Part shown: in pieces, positions 18,927 to 28,236 of the stretch
Position numbering within the stretch: the first letter of the stretch is position 1
Layout of the letters: each line of letters starts with the position of its first letter
From: Hyalangium versicolor
Lineage (GTDB): Bacteria; Myxococcota; Myxococcia; Myxococcales; Myxococcaceae
Assembly: GCF_020103695.1 (NCBI RefSeq)
Contig: NZ_JAHXBF010000029.1
Location: 1 to 64,000, forward strand
Direction: 5' to 3'
DNA: 64,000 bases
Translations under genes and position numbers: made by a program
The notes under the pieces: generated by a model
Told to the model about the DNA's origin: nothing
Databases searched by the model: none
Seen by the model: only the letters and a program-made list of their open reading frames with translations

Positions 18927-19976
18927 TCAGTGGGCCGGAGCAGGCGTCGCGGTGGCCGGGGCCGGAGCCGCCGGGGCCGGAGCAGGAGCCGCCGCCGCAG
19001 GAGCCGCCGTGGCGGGCGCCGCACCCACCGGAGACACCTGAACAGGCGCCGGAGCGGGCACCGCCGGAGCCGCCGCATCCCCGCCACCCTGCTGACGCTT
19101 GGCCGAGTTCAACCGCGCCTTCATCGCCCCCAGGTACTGGGTGTTGGGGTAGTTGGCCAGCGCGTCGCGAATGGTCGCCAGCGCCTTATCCAACTGGTTG
19201 GTCTCCTGGTACGACTGCGCCAGCAGCACCATGGCGTAGTCACGCATCTTGGACTTCTTGTCCCCATCCACGAAGCGGGCCAGCAACGGCGCCGCCTTGT
19301 CGTGCTGGTTGGTGGCGTTGTACGCCGCGCCCAGGAAGAAAGACGCATCCAGCGCATCCGCCTCGCTCGGGTTCATGGCCATGAAGCGCGCCAGATCATC
19401 CGCGGCGGCCTTCATCTCGTTGCGCCGGAAGGCGGCCTTGCCACGCTCGAGCGCCGTGTCGCCAATCTCCTTGCGCAGCAGCGCGGCGCGATCCGTGAGC
19501 GCCTGGCGCTCCAGCCCCGACAGGCGCGTGGTGTCCAACTTCACCAGCGCGTCGATGCCCTTGAGCCGCTCGTCACCCGGCAGCGTGGTCATCAACTTGT
19601 ACACCTCCGCGGCGGAGCGCTGGGCGTTCTGGTTCGAGGCCACCTCCGCGCGCTGCTTCTCGAGCTGCTGCGTGAGGTCCGCCACCGACTTCTCCAGCCG
19701 CTCGCGCTCGGCGTCCGCGGTGGAAGTGCTGGTGCGCGTCACCATCACCGCGCCGCCCACGGCCAGGATGGCGAACAGGGCATAGGCCACACCCGAGGAG
19801 ATCCACTGCCGGCGCTGGAAGTCCTCATGGCGCTTGCCAACGGCCTTCACCTCGGCGTGCAGGTTCTTCAGGAGATTGTCCGTCTTGATGACGAGGTTGC
19901 GTGCCTCGATCACCTCCTTGCGGATCTCCGTCAGCTCCTTATCGATTTCTGGCTTGGTGGTTTCGGCTGCTGCCAT
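18927..19976 (-). CDS. membrane-anchored coiled-coil and TPR protein
   Basis: 349 residues from ATG 19976, which has aggaag six bases upstream. Order: a charged helical region (about 8-55, LTEIRKEVIEARNLVIKTDNLLKNL), one membrane helix (about 62-80, SSGVAYALFAILAVGGAVMV), a coiled coil (85-120), and TPR-like helices (about 130-280: AKAAFRRNEMKAAADDLARFM, AAYNATNQHDKAAPLLARFV, AQSYQETNQLDKALATIRDAL). It ends in a long Ala/Pro-rich tail of about 60 residues. It is probably an inner-membrane scaffold with its repeats in the periplasm. No enzymatic motif. Downstream of nothing obvious; it converges with the zinc-ribbon gene. Confidence 0.78.
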   Translation of the reverse strand: MAAAETTKPEIDKELTEIRKEVIEARNLVIKTDNLLKNLHAEVKAVGKRHEDFQRRQWISSGVAYALFAILAVGGAVMVTRTSTSTADAERERLEKSVADLTQQLEKQRAEVASNQNAQRSAAEVYKLMTTLPGDERLKGIDALVKLDTTRLSGLERQALTDRAALLRKEIGDTALERGKAAFRRNEMKAAADDLARFMAMNPSEADALDASFFLGAAYNATNQHDKAAPLLARFVDGDKKSKMRDYAMVLLAQSYQETNQLDKALATIRDALANYPNTQYLGAMKARLNSAKRQQGGGDAAAPAVPAPAPVQVSPVGAAPATAAPAAAAPAPAPAAPAPATATPAPAH

Positions 19977-20138
19977 GGACATCTTCCTGGTAGGCCCGGA
20001 AAGGACTTCGGCCGGCTCGCGCATCGTAAAGTTTCCCCTGGACGGTTCGATCGACTTTCGGCACCGGGAACAGGGTCCACGTCCCCTCTCATTTCCGACC
20101 GGCTTCCGGGAGCAGCCAGGGAAACGAGCGCCCGCGCA

Positions 20139-20816
20139 CTAGAAGCCTATTTTCGACGCGGGGCCAGGATCCTTCGGGAACGTGTAGTTCACCCCCACCG
20201 AGAACCAGTTGCCCCCCGCGTTGAAGGAGCCGAGGTTCTCACTGGCCTGCCCCACCGCCCCTCGGGCGAAGACGAGGCGGTACTCGAGGCTGATGCCCCA
20301 GGTGGCGTTCAGGCGCAGGGTCGCTCCCGCCGTCCCCGCCCACGCCTGGGAGAGGGTCTCCCGCGCCGTTCCCCCCTCGAAGAGCGACGTGGCCAGCAGG
20401 GGCCCCGTGAGGATGCCCAGGTACGGCACCGTCCCCTCCGGGCCGATGTTCAACCATCCCCGGAACCGGAGGCCAACCAGTGCGCCGTATCCCACCGTCG
20501 TCAGCCGAGGCTTGTTCGTGAGCTGGAGCCGCTCGCCCTGGGCGAACAGATCGATGCCCAGCTCCACCAGGTCCGAGATGCCGTAGGCGAACGTACCCAC
20601 TGCCAGAGGCCCACCGGGCGATTTGCCCGCGCGCTCCAACCCCGCGTTGCCGGGCAGCGAGTAGTAGTGGTCATAGAAGGTGGAGTTGGAAACAAGCTTC
20701 CAGCCGCCCTGGATGGAGATACGGCCCACGCCATCGAGCGATGGAGCGTCGTCCTGGGCGGACGCGGTAGCGGCGACGAGCGTAACGATGAGGATGAGCA
20801 GAGGGCTCGGGCGCAT
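20139..20816 (-). CDS. outer-membrane beta-barrel-like protein
   Basis: 225 residues from ATG 20816, chosen because the signal peptide (MRPSPLLILIVTLVAATASAQ) then starts at residue 1. The mature part is a series of amphipathic strands with alternating hydrophobic residues (GALVGLRFRGWLNI, YLGILTGPLLATSLF, GISLEYRLVFARG, WFSVGVNYTF), and the protein ends in Phe, as outer-membrane barrels often do. Size suggests eight strands. Ligand or function unknown. It is separated from mutL by about 80 bp and read in the same direction. Confidence 0.72.
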   Translation of the reverse strand: MRPSPLLILIVTLVAATASAQDDAPSLDGVGRISIQGGWKLVSNSTFYDHYYSLPGNAGLERAGKSPGGPLAVGTFAYGISDLVELGIDLFAQGERLQLTNKPRLTTVGYGALVGLRFRGWLNIGPEGTVPYLGILTGPLLATSLFEGGTARETLSQAWAGTAGATLRLNATWGISLEYRLVFARGAVGQASENLGSFNAGGNWFSVGVNYTFPKDPGPASKIGF

Positions 20817-20894
20817 CTCGGGCACTTCCAACCGGTGCTACAGGGGTGTGGCGCACCGTAACAGCGACCCTCGATCCGTCAATTTTCCGCCTGC

Positions 20895-22709
20895 TCAGCG
20901 CGCCCGCCGCTCCAACTCCAGCAATGGCATCTCCAGCACCACGACGGTGCCGTGACGGCACGTGGGGTGGAAGTCCGCCGCGTCCAGCTCGCCCAGCAGC
21001 GCTCGGAGTTGCGCGTCCGTGAGCTTGTCGGCTGACACCTGGGCGGAATGGCAGGCCATCACCCGGAGCGCCTCGGCCAGCCCCACCGCGTCCAGCGCCG
21101 TTCCCGGAGGCGGCAGTGCCTGGGACAAGGCCTCCAGCAACACGCGGGGATCGACGCCCTCCAGGCCAGGGGGTACTGACTTGAGCGCGAAGCTCGTCCC
21201 GCCAAAGGGCTCCACGTCGAGCCCCAGCCGTGCCAGCGCCTCGCGCCCCCCCATGAGCGCCTTGGCCACCGGCAGCGGCAACTCCACCGTGGTGCCGAAG
21301 AGCGAAGGCGCCGGGCCCTTGCCCTCCTCCAGCAGGTGGTGGAAGTCCATCAACCGGGCCCGCTCCAGCGCCGCGTGCCGATCGAGCACCACGAGCGTGC
21401 CGCCCGACCCCTCGCACACCTGGAAGCGATCGCCGAGCACCCCCATCGGCCGCAGCGCGGCGAAGTAGCCGGGCGGAGGGGCCTCGTTGAGCATCGGCAG
21501 GGCCTGCCCGAAGGCCGGAGCCCGTCCTCCCATGGGCACGGGAGCCGCAGGCGCGACTCCCGGAGACGAGGCCGGAGCATCCGCCGCCGTGGGCAGGGGC
21601 AACGGAGCACCCCAGGAGGACTCCTGTGCCCGGGTGAGGAAGCGCTCCACGGCCTGGGCGTAGTGGGCCGCCTGGCGCTTGGGATCGACCTCCATCGGAG
21701 AAGAAGGACCGAGCCAGGGTGCCGCCCGGAGCGTGCGCACGATGGCGGCCAGCACCGCGTCATACACCCCGCGCGAGTCGGAGAAGCGCACCTCGAGCTT
21801 CTGCGGGTGCACGTTCACGTCCACCGCATGGGGATCCACATCGAGGAAGAGGACCACCAGGGGCTGGCGTCCAGAAGGCAGGTACTCCTGATAGGCGCGC
21901 TGGATGGACGAGATGAGCCCTCGGTCCCTCACATAGCGGCGGTTGACGAAGGTGTAGATGCCGCGCGCGGTGGGCAGGGTGTATTCGGGCGAGGCGACAA
22001 AGCCTGTCACCGTCACCCCCAGCCGCCGCTCCTCCACCGGGAACAGGTGCGGGTGCACGTCCGCGCCCAGCGCCGCGGCGATCCGCTCGGTGGGATCGTC
22101 CGGGCAGGCCGGGCTGGTGAACAGCGGCAACCCTCCATGCTCCACGAGAAAGGACACCTCCGGGTGCGCCAGGGCGATGCGGATGACCGCCTCCTCCACG
22201 TGCTTGAGCTCCGTCTCCCCACGCCGCATGAACTTGAGCCGCGCCGGCGTGTTGTAGAAGAGGTCCTCCACCGTCATCACCGTGCCCACCCGCGGCGGCG
22301 CGTCCTCCACTTGCGCCGGCCCTCCTCCGTCCACTGTCACCCGCGTACCCACCTCGGCATTCGGCTCGGCGGTGTGCAGGGTAAAGTGCGACACGGAGGC
22401 AATCGCTGGCAGCGCCTCACCCCGGAAGCCCTTGCTCACCAGGTTGTGCAGATCGTCCAGTTCTCGAAGCTTGCTGGTGGCATGGCGCTCCAGACAGAGC
22501 ACCGAGTCCTCGCGTCCCATACCGTGGCCATCATCGGAGATGACGATGCGCTGCAGTCCCCCACCCTCGAGCGCCACCTGCACGGTGTGCGAGCCCGCGT
22601 CCAGCGAGTTCTCCACCAGCTCCTTCACCACGGAGGCCGGGCGCTCCACCACCTCGCCGGCGGCGATCTTGTTGATGAGGTCATCACGGAGTCGGGCAAT
22701 GCGAGCCAT
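20895..22709 (-). CDS. mutL: DNA mismatch repair protein MutL
   Basis: 604 residues, normal for MutL. It couples mismatch recognition by MutS to downstream strand removal. The GHKL ATPase domain carries ELVENSLDAG (30-39), DDGHGMG (59-65) and GFRGEALPAIASV (about 94-106); the transducer domain has NVHPQKLEVRF. A proline/alanine-rich linker (about 370-430) joins the C-terminal dimerisation domain. The endonuclease motif DQHAxxExxxxE of incision-competent MutL appears as DRHAALERARLM, so the first Gln and last Glu are lost, while ACHSAQVSADK and CRHG resemble the accessory motifs. Nicking activity is therefore uncertain. It is divergent from the SDR gene. Confidence 0.96.
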   Translation of the reverse strand: MARIARLRDDLINKIAAGEVVERPASVVKELVENSLDAGSHTVQVALEGGGLQRIVISDDGHGMGREDSVLCLERHATSKLRELDDLHNLVSKGFRGEALPAIASVSHFTLHTAEPNAEVGTRVTVDGGGPAQVEDAPPRVGTVMTVEDLFYNTPARLKFMRRGETELKHVEEAVIRIALAHPEVSFLVEHGGLPLFTSPACPDDPTERIAAALGADVHPHLFPVEERRLGVTVTGFVASPEYTLPTARGIYTFVNRRYVRDRGLISSIQRAYQEYLPSGRQPLVVLFLDVDPHAVDVNVHPQKLEVRFSDSRGVYDAVLAAIVRTLRAAPWLGPSSPMEVDPKRQAAHYAQAVERFLTRAQESSWGAPLPLPTAADAPASSPGVAPAAPVPMGGRAPAFGQALPMLNEAPPPGYFAALRPMGVLGDRFQVCEGSGGTLVVLDRHAALERARLMDFHHLLEEGKGPAPSLFGTTVELPLPVAKALMGGREALARLGLDVEPFGGTSFALKSVPPGLEGVDPRVLLEALSQALPPPGTALDAVGLAEALRVMACHSAQVSADKLTDAQLRALLGELDAADFHPTCRHGTVVVLEMPLLELERRAR

Positions 22710-22828
22710 AGACGGGTTTCAGCCTCTCAAGGTAGTGCACAGGACGCAACACCTGGCACGTCCTCTCGTGTTTCCTACGCTAAAGGCTGACTTTCCCCCG
22801 GTTCTTCAGTAACACGCCCGTCCCGCGT

Positions 22829-23791
22829 ATGGATGCGACCCATGCAGGCAAGAGGGGGCTGCGCGTCGCCGTCACCGGCGCCAGCGGTGATTTCGGCAAG
22901 CTGCTGTTGCCGCTGCTCGAGAAGGATCCCGCCGTGGAGAGCGTCCTGGTCCTGGACGTGGCCCGGCCCGAGGGTGACAAGGTGGAGTACCACCGCGTGG
23001 ACCTCACGCGCCACGACGCCGAGAGCGAGCTGACCGAAGCCCTCTCCGAGCGCCCCGTGCACGCCTTCTACCACCTGGCCTTCCCGCTGGGGCCGATGCG
23101 CAACGGCTCGGTGGCGCACGAGTTGGAGGTGGCCGGCACCATCAATGTGCTGGCCGCCGTGGGGCGCTCGCGGCTGCCTCGGCTGGTGGTGCCCTCGCTC
23201 ACCGCCGTGTATGGGGCTCGGGGCCAGCACCCGGCCGTGCTCCGCGAGGAGACGCCCCTGCTGGGCTGTCCCCACAGCCGCTTCATCACCGACAAGGTCC
23301 ATGTGGAGGGCCAGGTGCGCGCCTTCCGCGAGCGCCACCCGGACACCCGCGTGCTCGTGCTGCGCTTTGCCCCCGTGCTCGGTCCTTCGGTGGACAACCC
23401 GGCCACGCGCATGCTCAAGCGCACGCTGGTGCCCACGCTGCTGGGCTACGATCCGCTCTGGCAGGCCGTCCACGAGGAGGACGCCGCCCGGGCCCTGCAC
23501 AGGGCGCTCACAGCGGACGCCTCGGGCGAGTTCAACATCGTGGGCCAGGGCGTCCTGCCGCTGTCCGGTCTCATCCGGCAGGCGGGTGCCCGCTCCTTCC
23601 CCCTGCCCGGCCCGCTGTACCGCGCGGCGCTGCATGCGCTGGGGACGGTGGGCGCGGCGGGATTGCCGGTCGCGCTGCTCGACTACATCCATTACAGCTG
23701 GGTTGCGGACGGCGAGAGGGCCGAGAACGCGCTCGGTTTCATTCCCATCCATCACGCGCGGGAAGCCGCCGCGGCGCTGAGGAGGAGCTGA
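22829..23791 (+). CDS. NAD-dependent epimerase/dehydratase (extended SDR)
   Basis: 320 residues. A Rossmann nucleotide-binding signature VTGASGDFGKLLLP is near the N-terminus (about 15-28). VPSLTAVYGARG (about 129-140) gives the active-site Tyr, but the expected YxxxK pair is altered: the later SRFITDKVHVEG shows Lys without the usual Tyr four before it, so catalysis is not assured. The C-terminal part has the substrate-domain helices and the segment SGEFNIVGQGVLPLS. No signal peptide. It is followed 3 bp later by an acyltransferase gene, so the pair is one operon, possibly in lipid or envelope metabolism. Confidence 0.85.
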   Translation: MDATHAGKRGLRVAVTGASGDFGKLLLPLLEKDPAVESVLVLDVARPEGDKVEYHRVDLTRHDAESELTEALSERPVHAFYHLAFPLGPMRNGSVAHELEVAGTINVLAAVGRSRLPRLVVPSLTAVYGARGQHPAVLREETPLLGCPHSRFITDKVHVEGQVRAFRERHPDTRVLVLRFAPVLGPSVDNPATRMLKRTLVPTLLGYDPLWQAVHEEDAARALHRALTADASGEFNIVGQGVLPLSGLIRQAGARSFPLPGPLYRAALHALGTVGAAGLPVALLDYIHYSWVADGERAENALGFIPIHHAREAAAALRRS

Positions 23792-23794
23792 GTC

Positions 23795-25627
23795 ATGGCG
23801 AAGGCCAAGGGTGTGCTGGGGAACGATCCGTTCCAGCGCGGTGCCGCGCAGCGCCCCACTGAATCCCCTCCCACCCCGAGCCGTGAGCCCGCCGAGGCTC
23901 CGGCTCCCAAGGAGGCGAAGCCCGCAGGCGCCAAGGGTGGCAAGGCCGCGAAGAAGTCGGAGCAGGCTGCGGCACCGAAGGCGTCGAAGCCCTCGAAGGC
24001 AGCGAAGGGCCGCAAGCAGGCTCGGACCCCAGGCCCCAGCTCCGAGGAGGCACACCGACTGAGGGAGCCCGCGGCGCCCGTGACGCCGCGCAAGCGGTCT
24101 GCGGCCCGGGCCCCCGTGATCGCGGAGGCGTCCGAGGAGTCCCTGCCCCAGACCCAGGCGGAGCAGGAGGTGGACCGGGTGCTGGCCACGGCCGTCGCCA
24201 TCGAGGCCACCGAGGCCGCCGCCGAGGTCGCCGCCGAGGTCGCGGTGGATACGCTCCTGTCACTCCAGGCCCAGCAGTCGGGGACTGCGGGAGCCCCCCG
24301 GGGCTCTCTGGACGAAGCGTGGAATCGGGAGCTGGCCACGGCCGTCGTCACCGAGGCCGCCGAGGCCGCCGCCGAGGCCGTGCTGGACGCGGCGCTCTCG
24401 GCGGGAATCTCCTCCTCTCCGGGAGCCGTGAACGAGGCCCGGAGCTTCGAGGAGCGGACGACGATTGCCGCCGCCTTCGGGGAGGACTCGGAGGAAGAGG
24501 CCAACGAAGATCAGGAGATCTCCCGCACCCTCATGGCCGAGGTCACGGTCATCGATGAGGAGTACTCCGATGGGTCTCCGGAAGCCGAGGCCCAGGCCGA
24601 GCCCGAGGAGGAGCTGCCGGATATGGCTCGGGATGAATATCCGCCCGAGCGCAAGGCGCCCATCTCCCTGGTGCCGCCGATCTCGAACGACGAGCCCGCC
24701 AAGGAGCCATTCTTCACCGATCAGGTCCGGGGAGAGACGTCCGCGGAGCCACGCTCGGTGGGGATGTTCGCGCTGGCGAAGGAGATCGCCATCCAGGCGC
24801 TGGCGAGCGCGTCGGTGGGCAAGGCGCTCGGCACGGCGCACGGGCTGCTGGACGTGCTCCGCGCGAGTCTGGGCACCAGCGGCAGCACGTCGCTGGACGA
24901 GTACGGGCGCGACTCGGAGCTGGTGGGCGAGCTCCAGCCGCTGCTGGACTTCCTGTACGAGCGCTACTGGCGCGTCTCGGTCCAGGGTGCGGATCAGATA
25001 CCCACGGGCAGTGCGATCCTCGTGGCGAACCACTCGGGGGCTCTGCCCTACGATGGGCTGGTGGCCTCGCTGGCGATCATGCGCGAGCGTCCGGAGCTGC
25101 GCGAGCCGCGCTGGCTGGTGGAGGATCAGATCTTCCACGCGCCGATGCTGGGCACTCTCTTCAACCGGCTGGGCGCGGTACGGGCCTGCCCTGAGAACGG
25201 GGTGCGGCTGCTGGACGAGCAGCGGCCGGTGCTGGTGTTCCCCGAGGGCTATCAGGGGCTGAGCAAGCCGTTCGCGCAGCGCTACCAGCTCAAGCGGTTC
25301 GGGCGCGGCGGCTTCGTGAAGCTGGCGCTGCGCACGGGAGCGCCGATCATCCCGGTGGCCATCGTGGGCTCGGAGGAGACCTCGCCGCTGCTGGGTCGCA
25401 TCCCGGCCAGCTTCCTGGGCGTGCCGTACGTGCCGCTCACGAGCCCCGTGCCACTGCCGGCCCGGTGGACCCTGCGCTTCGGCGAGCCGGTGGGCGTGGA
25501 GGGCCTGGGTCCGGAGGCCGCGGACGATCTGGCCGAGGTGCAGCGCCTGACCGAGCGCACCCGCGAGTCGATCCAGGGCATGCTCCAGGCGCTGCTGCGC
25601 GAGCGCCGCTCCGTCTTCGCCGGCTGA
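23795..25627 (+). CDS. lysophospholipid acyltransferase (PlsC family) with long N-terminal extension
   Basis: 610 residues, over twice the usual length. The PlsC domain (about 385-605) carries the catalytic box NHSGALPYD (HX4D), a later FPEGYQGLSKP acceptor motif and the hydrophobic GAPIIPVAIVGSEE strand. It should transfer an acyl group to a glycerophosphate-like or similar alcohol at the inner membrane. The first about 330 residues are low-complexity, with Lys/Ala/Pro stretches followed by several Ala/Glu-rich helices (AIEATEAAAEVAAEVAVDT, VTEAAEAAAEAVLDAALS) that may form a coiled-coil scaffold. It starts 3 bp after the SDR gene. Confidence 0.88.
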   Translation: MAKAKGVLGNDPFQRGAAQRPTESPPTPSREPAEAPAPKEAKPAGAKGGKAAKKSEQAAAPKASKPSKAAKGRKQARTPGPSSEEAHRLREPAAPVTPRKRSAARAPVIAEASEESLPQTQAEQEVDRVLATAVAIEATEAAAEVAAEVAVDTLLSLQAQQSGTAGAPRGSLDEAWNRELATAVVTEAAEAAAEAVLDAALSAGISSSPGAVNEARSFEERTTIAAAFGEDSEEEANEDQEISRTLMAEVTVIDEEYSDGSPEAEAQAEPEEELPDMARDEYPPERKAPISLVPPISNDEPAKEPFFTDQVRGETSAEPRSVGMFALAKEIAIQALASASVGKALGTAHGLLDVLRASLGTSGSTSLDEYGRDSELVGELQPLLDFLYERYWRVSVQGADQIPTGSAILVANHSGALPYDGLVASLAIMRERPELREPRWLVEDQIFHAPMLGTLFNRLGAVRACPENGVRLLDEQRPVLVFPEGYQGLSKPFAQRYQLKRFGRGGFVKLALRTGAPIIPVAIVGSEETSPLLGRIPASFLGVPYVPLTSPVPLPARWTLRFGEPVGVEGLGPEAADDLAEVQRLTERTRESIQGMLQALLRERRSVFAG

Positions 25628-25647
25628 GGGAGGGAGGGCGCCTCGGA

Positions 25648-27591
25648 TCAGCCGTGGTGCTCGCGCAGCACCTGTCCCATCAGCCGGCGGATCTGCTCCA
25701 CCTCGAACGGCTTCTCGAGCCAACCGTTGGGGACCTTCTCCAGGAACTGACGCGCGCGGGGCGTGAACGCACCGCCCGTCATGAAGATGAAGCGCCCGGC
25801 CAGTTCTGGCCTCAGCGCCTGCACGCGCTCGTACAGATCCATCCCCGTCAGATCGGACATCATCAGATCGCAGAAGATCACGTCGAGCGGAATTCCGGAC
25901 AGCAGCTGCTCGAGCGCCTCCTGGCCACTGTCGACGACCGTCACCCGATGCTTGCTGCCGACCATCCGGGCCAGGGCACGCCCCACTCCGGGCTCGTCGT
26001 CGATGATGAGCACCTGGCTGGACTGGTCCTTCACGGGAACCGGTACGGCTTCGGCGGCGGGAGCCACCGCAGGAGCCACCGGGAGCAGCACCGTGAACGT
26101 GGTGCCCCGCCCCTCCTCGCTGCGCACGGAGATCTCTCCCCCCAGGCTCTGGACGATGCCGTGGCAGATCGAAAGCCCCAACCCCGTCCCCGAACCCACC
26201 GACTTGGTCGTGAAGAAGGGCTCGAAGATGCGCGGCAACAGATCCGCGCGGATCCCCACCCCCGTATCACTCACCTCCACGGAGACCCGGCCCGAGGCGT
26301 CCATGCGCGCCCGCACGGAAATCTCACTGCCCAGCGCATTGCCCTCGGGAATGGCGTGAGCGGCGTTCACCAGCAGGTTGAGGAACACCTGCCCCAGCCG
26401 CGAGCCATCCGCCATCACGGGCGGCACGGCCTCGAAGTGCCTCACGAGACGGGCGCGGGAGCGCAGCTCCGGGAGGGCCATCTTGATGGCCAGCTCGATC
26501 ACCTCCCGCACATCCACAGCCGTGCGCTGCTCTTCCTCCTGGCGTGAGAAGATCTTCAGATCCTTCACGATGGTGCGCACCCGCTCAGCCCCCGCGTGCG
26601 CCTCCTTGAGCATCTCCTGGAGATCCGCCAGGCGGGTGCCCAGGTTCCGCTGACTCTCGGGAGTGAGCGCGCCTTCCTCGCACTCCCGGGCGAGCTGCTC
26701 CACCTCCTGCCCAGCCAGGGACAGGTTGCTCAGCACGAACGTGAGCGGGTTGTTGATCTCGTGCCCGACCCCGGCGGCGAGCGTCCCCATCACCACCATG
26801 CGATCGTTCTGCAGCAGCTGGGCCTGCATCTGCTTGCGCTCGGTGATGTCACGCCCCATCACCAGCACGGACGGAGCCCCGTCGAAGTCGATGGCCAGAG
26901 CCAACGTCTCCACCTCTTGCGAGGTGCCGTCGCTCCGAAGCGAGCGCATCTCCTGGGGAGGAGCGGGCACGCCCGTCGCTACGATGGACTGCATGCGTTG
27001 GATGATCATCGGCCGATCATCCGGGTGGACCACGTCCAGCACAGGCCGGCCGAGCAGATCCTCGAGCTTCTCGTAGCGCAGCGCCGAGAGCATCGCGGGG
27101 TTGACGTAGACCAGCCGCCGATCCCGGTGGACACAGATGCTCTCGGGCGCGCTCTCGATCAGCTTGCGGAAGCTGATCTCCGAGCGGCGCAGGGACTCCT
27201 CGGTGCGCTTGCGCTCGGTGATGTCCTTGAAGACGGACACCCAGAAGCTCCGCTCCCCTCGCGCGTCTCTCACAGGCGCGGAGAAGCGCTGGAGGGTCCG
27301 CCCATCCGCCAGCAGCGTCCGGTCCTCCGCCGGCTCCTGTGGAGCTTCCTTGCCAGAAGGGGCGTACAGCCGCAGGAAGCTGTCCCGGTCGGCCACCGCG
27401 GGCAGACAGTGCTCGATCACCTCGAGGTGCAGGGCCTCGCCATGCCGGACGCGCAGCTCCAGCGGCTCGATGTGCCAGAGCTGGAAGAACTGCCGGTTGG
27501 CGTAGAGCACCCGGCCGGAGCGGACATCCACCAGGTAGAGCCCCAGGGAGAGGTCATCGCTCATGCGCCACGGCTGGAGCGCGTCGATCAT
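25648..27591 (-). CDS. hybrid histidine kinase, PAS-PAS-HK-receiver
   Basis: 647 residues from ATG 27591, which has aggagggga just upstream. Two PAS-type sensor domains (about 10-125 and 135-255) each end in DITERK, so signals are probably cytoplasmic; no membrane helix. The H-box GVGHEINNPL places the phospho-acceptor at His277. The ATPase domain shows NLLVNAAHA (N-box), DTGVGI (G1) and GTGLGLS (G2). A C-terminal receiver (about 525-645) has IIDDEP and phospho-acceptor Asp575. Phosphate probably passes from His to Asp inside the protein and on to an unlinked partner, since no regulator gene adjoins. Convergent with the acyltransferase gene, 20 bp apart. Confidence 0.93.
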   Translation of the reverse strand: MIDALQPWRMSDDLSLGLYLVDVRSGRVLYANRQFFQLWHIEPLELRVRHGEALHLEVIEHCLPAVADRDSFLRLYAPSGKEAPQEPAEDRTLLADGRTLQRFSAPVRDARGERSFWVSVFKDITERKRTEESLRRSEISFRKLIESAPESICVHRDRRLVYVNPAMLSALRYEKLEDLLGRPVLDVVHPDDRPMIIQRMQSIVATGVPAPPQEMRSLRSDGTSQEVETLALAIDFDGAPSVLVMGRDITERKQMQAQLLQNDRMVVMGTLAAGVGHEINNPLTFVLSNLSLAGQEVEQLARECEEGALTPESQRNLGTRLADLQEMLKEAHAGAERVRTIVKDLKIFSRQEEEQRTAVDVREVIELAIKMALPELRSRARLVRHFEAVPPVMADGSRLGQVFLNLLVNAAHAIPEGNALGSEISVRARMDASGRVSVEVSDTGVGIRADLLPRIFEPFFTTKSVGSGTGLGLSICHGIVQSLGGEISVRSEEGRGTTFTVLLPVAPAVAPAAEAVPVPVKDQSSQVLIIDDEPGVGRALARMVGSKHRVTVVDSGQEALEQLLSGIPLDVIFCDLMMSDLTGMDLYERVQALRPELAGRFIFMTGGAFTPRARQFLEKVPNGWLEKPFEVEQIRRLMGQVLREHHG

Positions 27592-27688
27592 TCCCCTCCT
27601 ATCTAACACAGCACGCAGCGAAGACTCCGCAGCCGCCGGGAGGGGGAGCCTCTCCCACGCCGCTCCCCTGCCCGAGAAGCCGTACGGC

Positions 27689-28216
27689 TCAGAGCGTCAA
27701 GGCAAGCACGAGATCGCGCTGCAGGTCGCTCCCCAGCTTGAAGTGCATCTCCCCCACTTCGGTGAAGCCCCAGCGCCTGTAGAAGGCCCGAGCCCGGGTA
27801 TTGTGCTCCCACACTCCGAGCCACAGCACATCATGTCCCCGAGTGCGGCCCTCCTCGATGCACCGGAGCATCAGCGCGGCTCCCACCTTGGCTCCGAGGA
27901 AGGGGCGGTCCACGTACAGCCGCAAGAGATTCAGGGGGCGCTCTGCTCGCACCCCCTGCTCACGGGCCCCGTCACGCATCAGGGCGAAACCCGCGGGCGC
28001 GCCGGAGATCTCGGCCAGCAGGTACTGGAGGCTCGAGTCCCGGAGTTCCGCCTCCTGGATCTCCGGCCGGTAGTGCGAGGCGAGGAACGCCTCCATGTCC
28101 TCGGGAGTGTTTTCGGCCGCGAAGGAGTCTCGGAACGTGCGAGCACCGAGCTCCGTCAAGGTCGCCGCGTCCGCCAGCCTCGCGAGCCGGATCCTCACGA
28201 CAGGGGGAAGACTCAT
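27689..28216 (-). CDS. GNAT-family N-acetyltransferase
   Basis: 175 residues, a single GNAT domain. The N-terminal strand and helices (IRLARLADAATLTELGARTFRDSF) are followed by the core strands PAGFALMRDG and LNLLRLYVDRPFLG. The acetyl-CoA loop appears as FLGAKVGAALMLRCIEEGR, and VWEHNTRARAFYRRWGFTEVGE is the classic C-terminal motif with the catalytic Tyr. It would acetylate an amine or protein N-terminus; the substrate is not predictable. It lies 20 bp behind the diguanylate-cyclase gene on the same strand and is probably co-transcribed with it. Confidence 0.9.
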   Translation of the reverse strand: MSLPPVVRIRLARLADAATLTELGARTFRDSFAAENTPEDMEAFLASHYRPEIQEAELRDSSLQYLLAEISGAPAGFALMRDGAREQGVRAERPLNLLRLYVDRPFLGAKVGAALMLRCIEEGRTRGHDVLWLGVWEHNTRARAFYRRWGFTEVGEMHFKLGSDLQRDLVLALTL

Positions 28217-28236
28217 GTCAGGAGCATCATGGGGTA

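Noticed and set aside
18573..20861. 762-codon plus-strand frame over the zinc-ribbon, TPR and barrel genes
   Set aside because: It crosses three well-supported genes and a hairpin and is extremely arginine-rich, the mark of a shadow frame.
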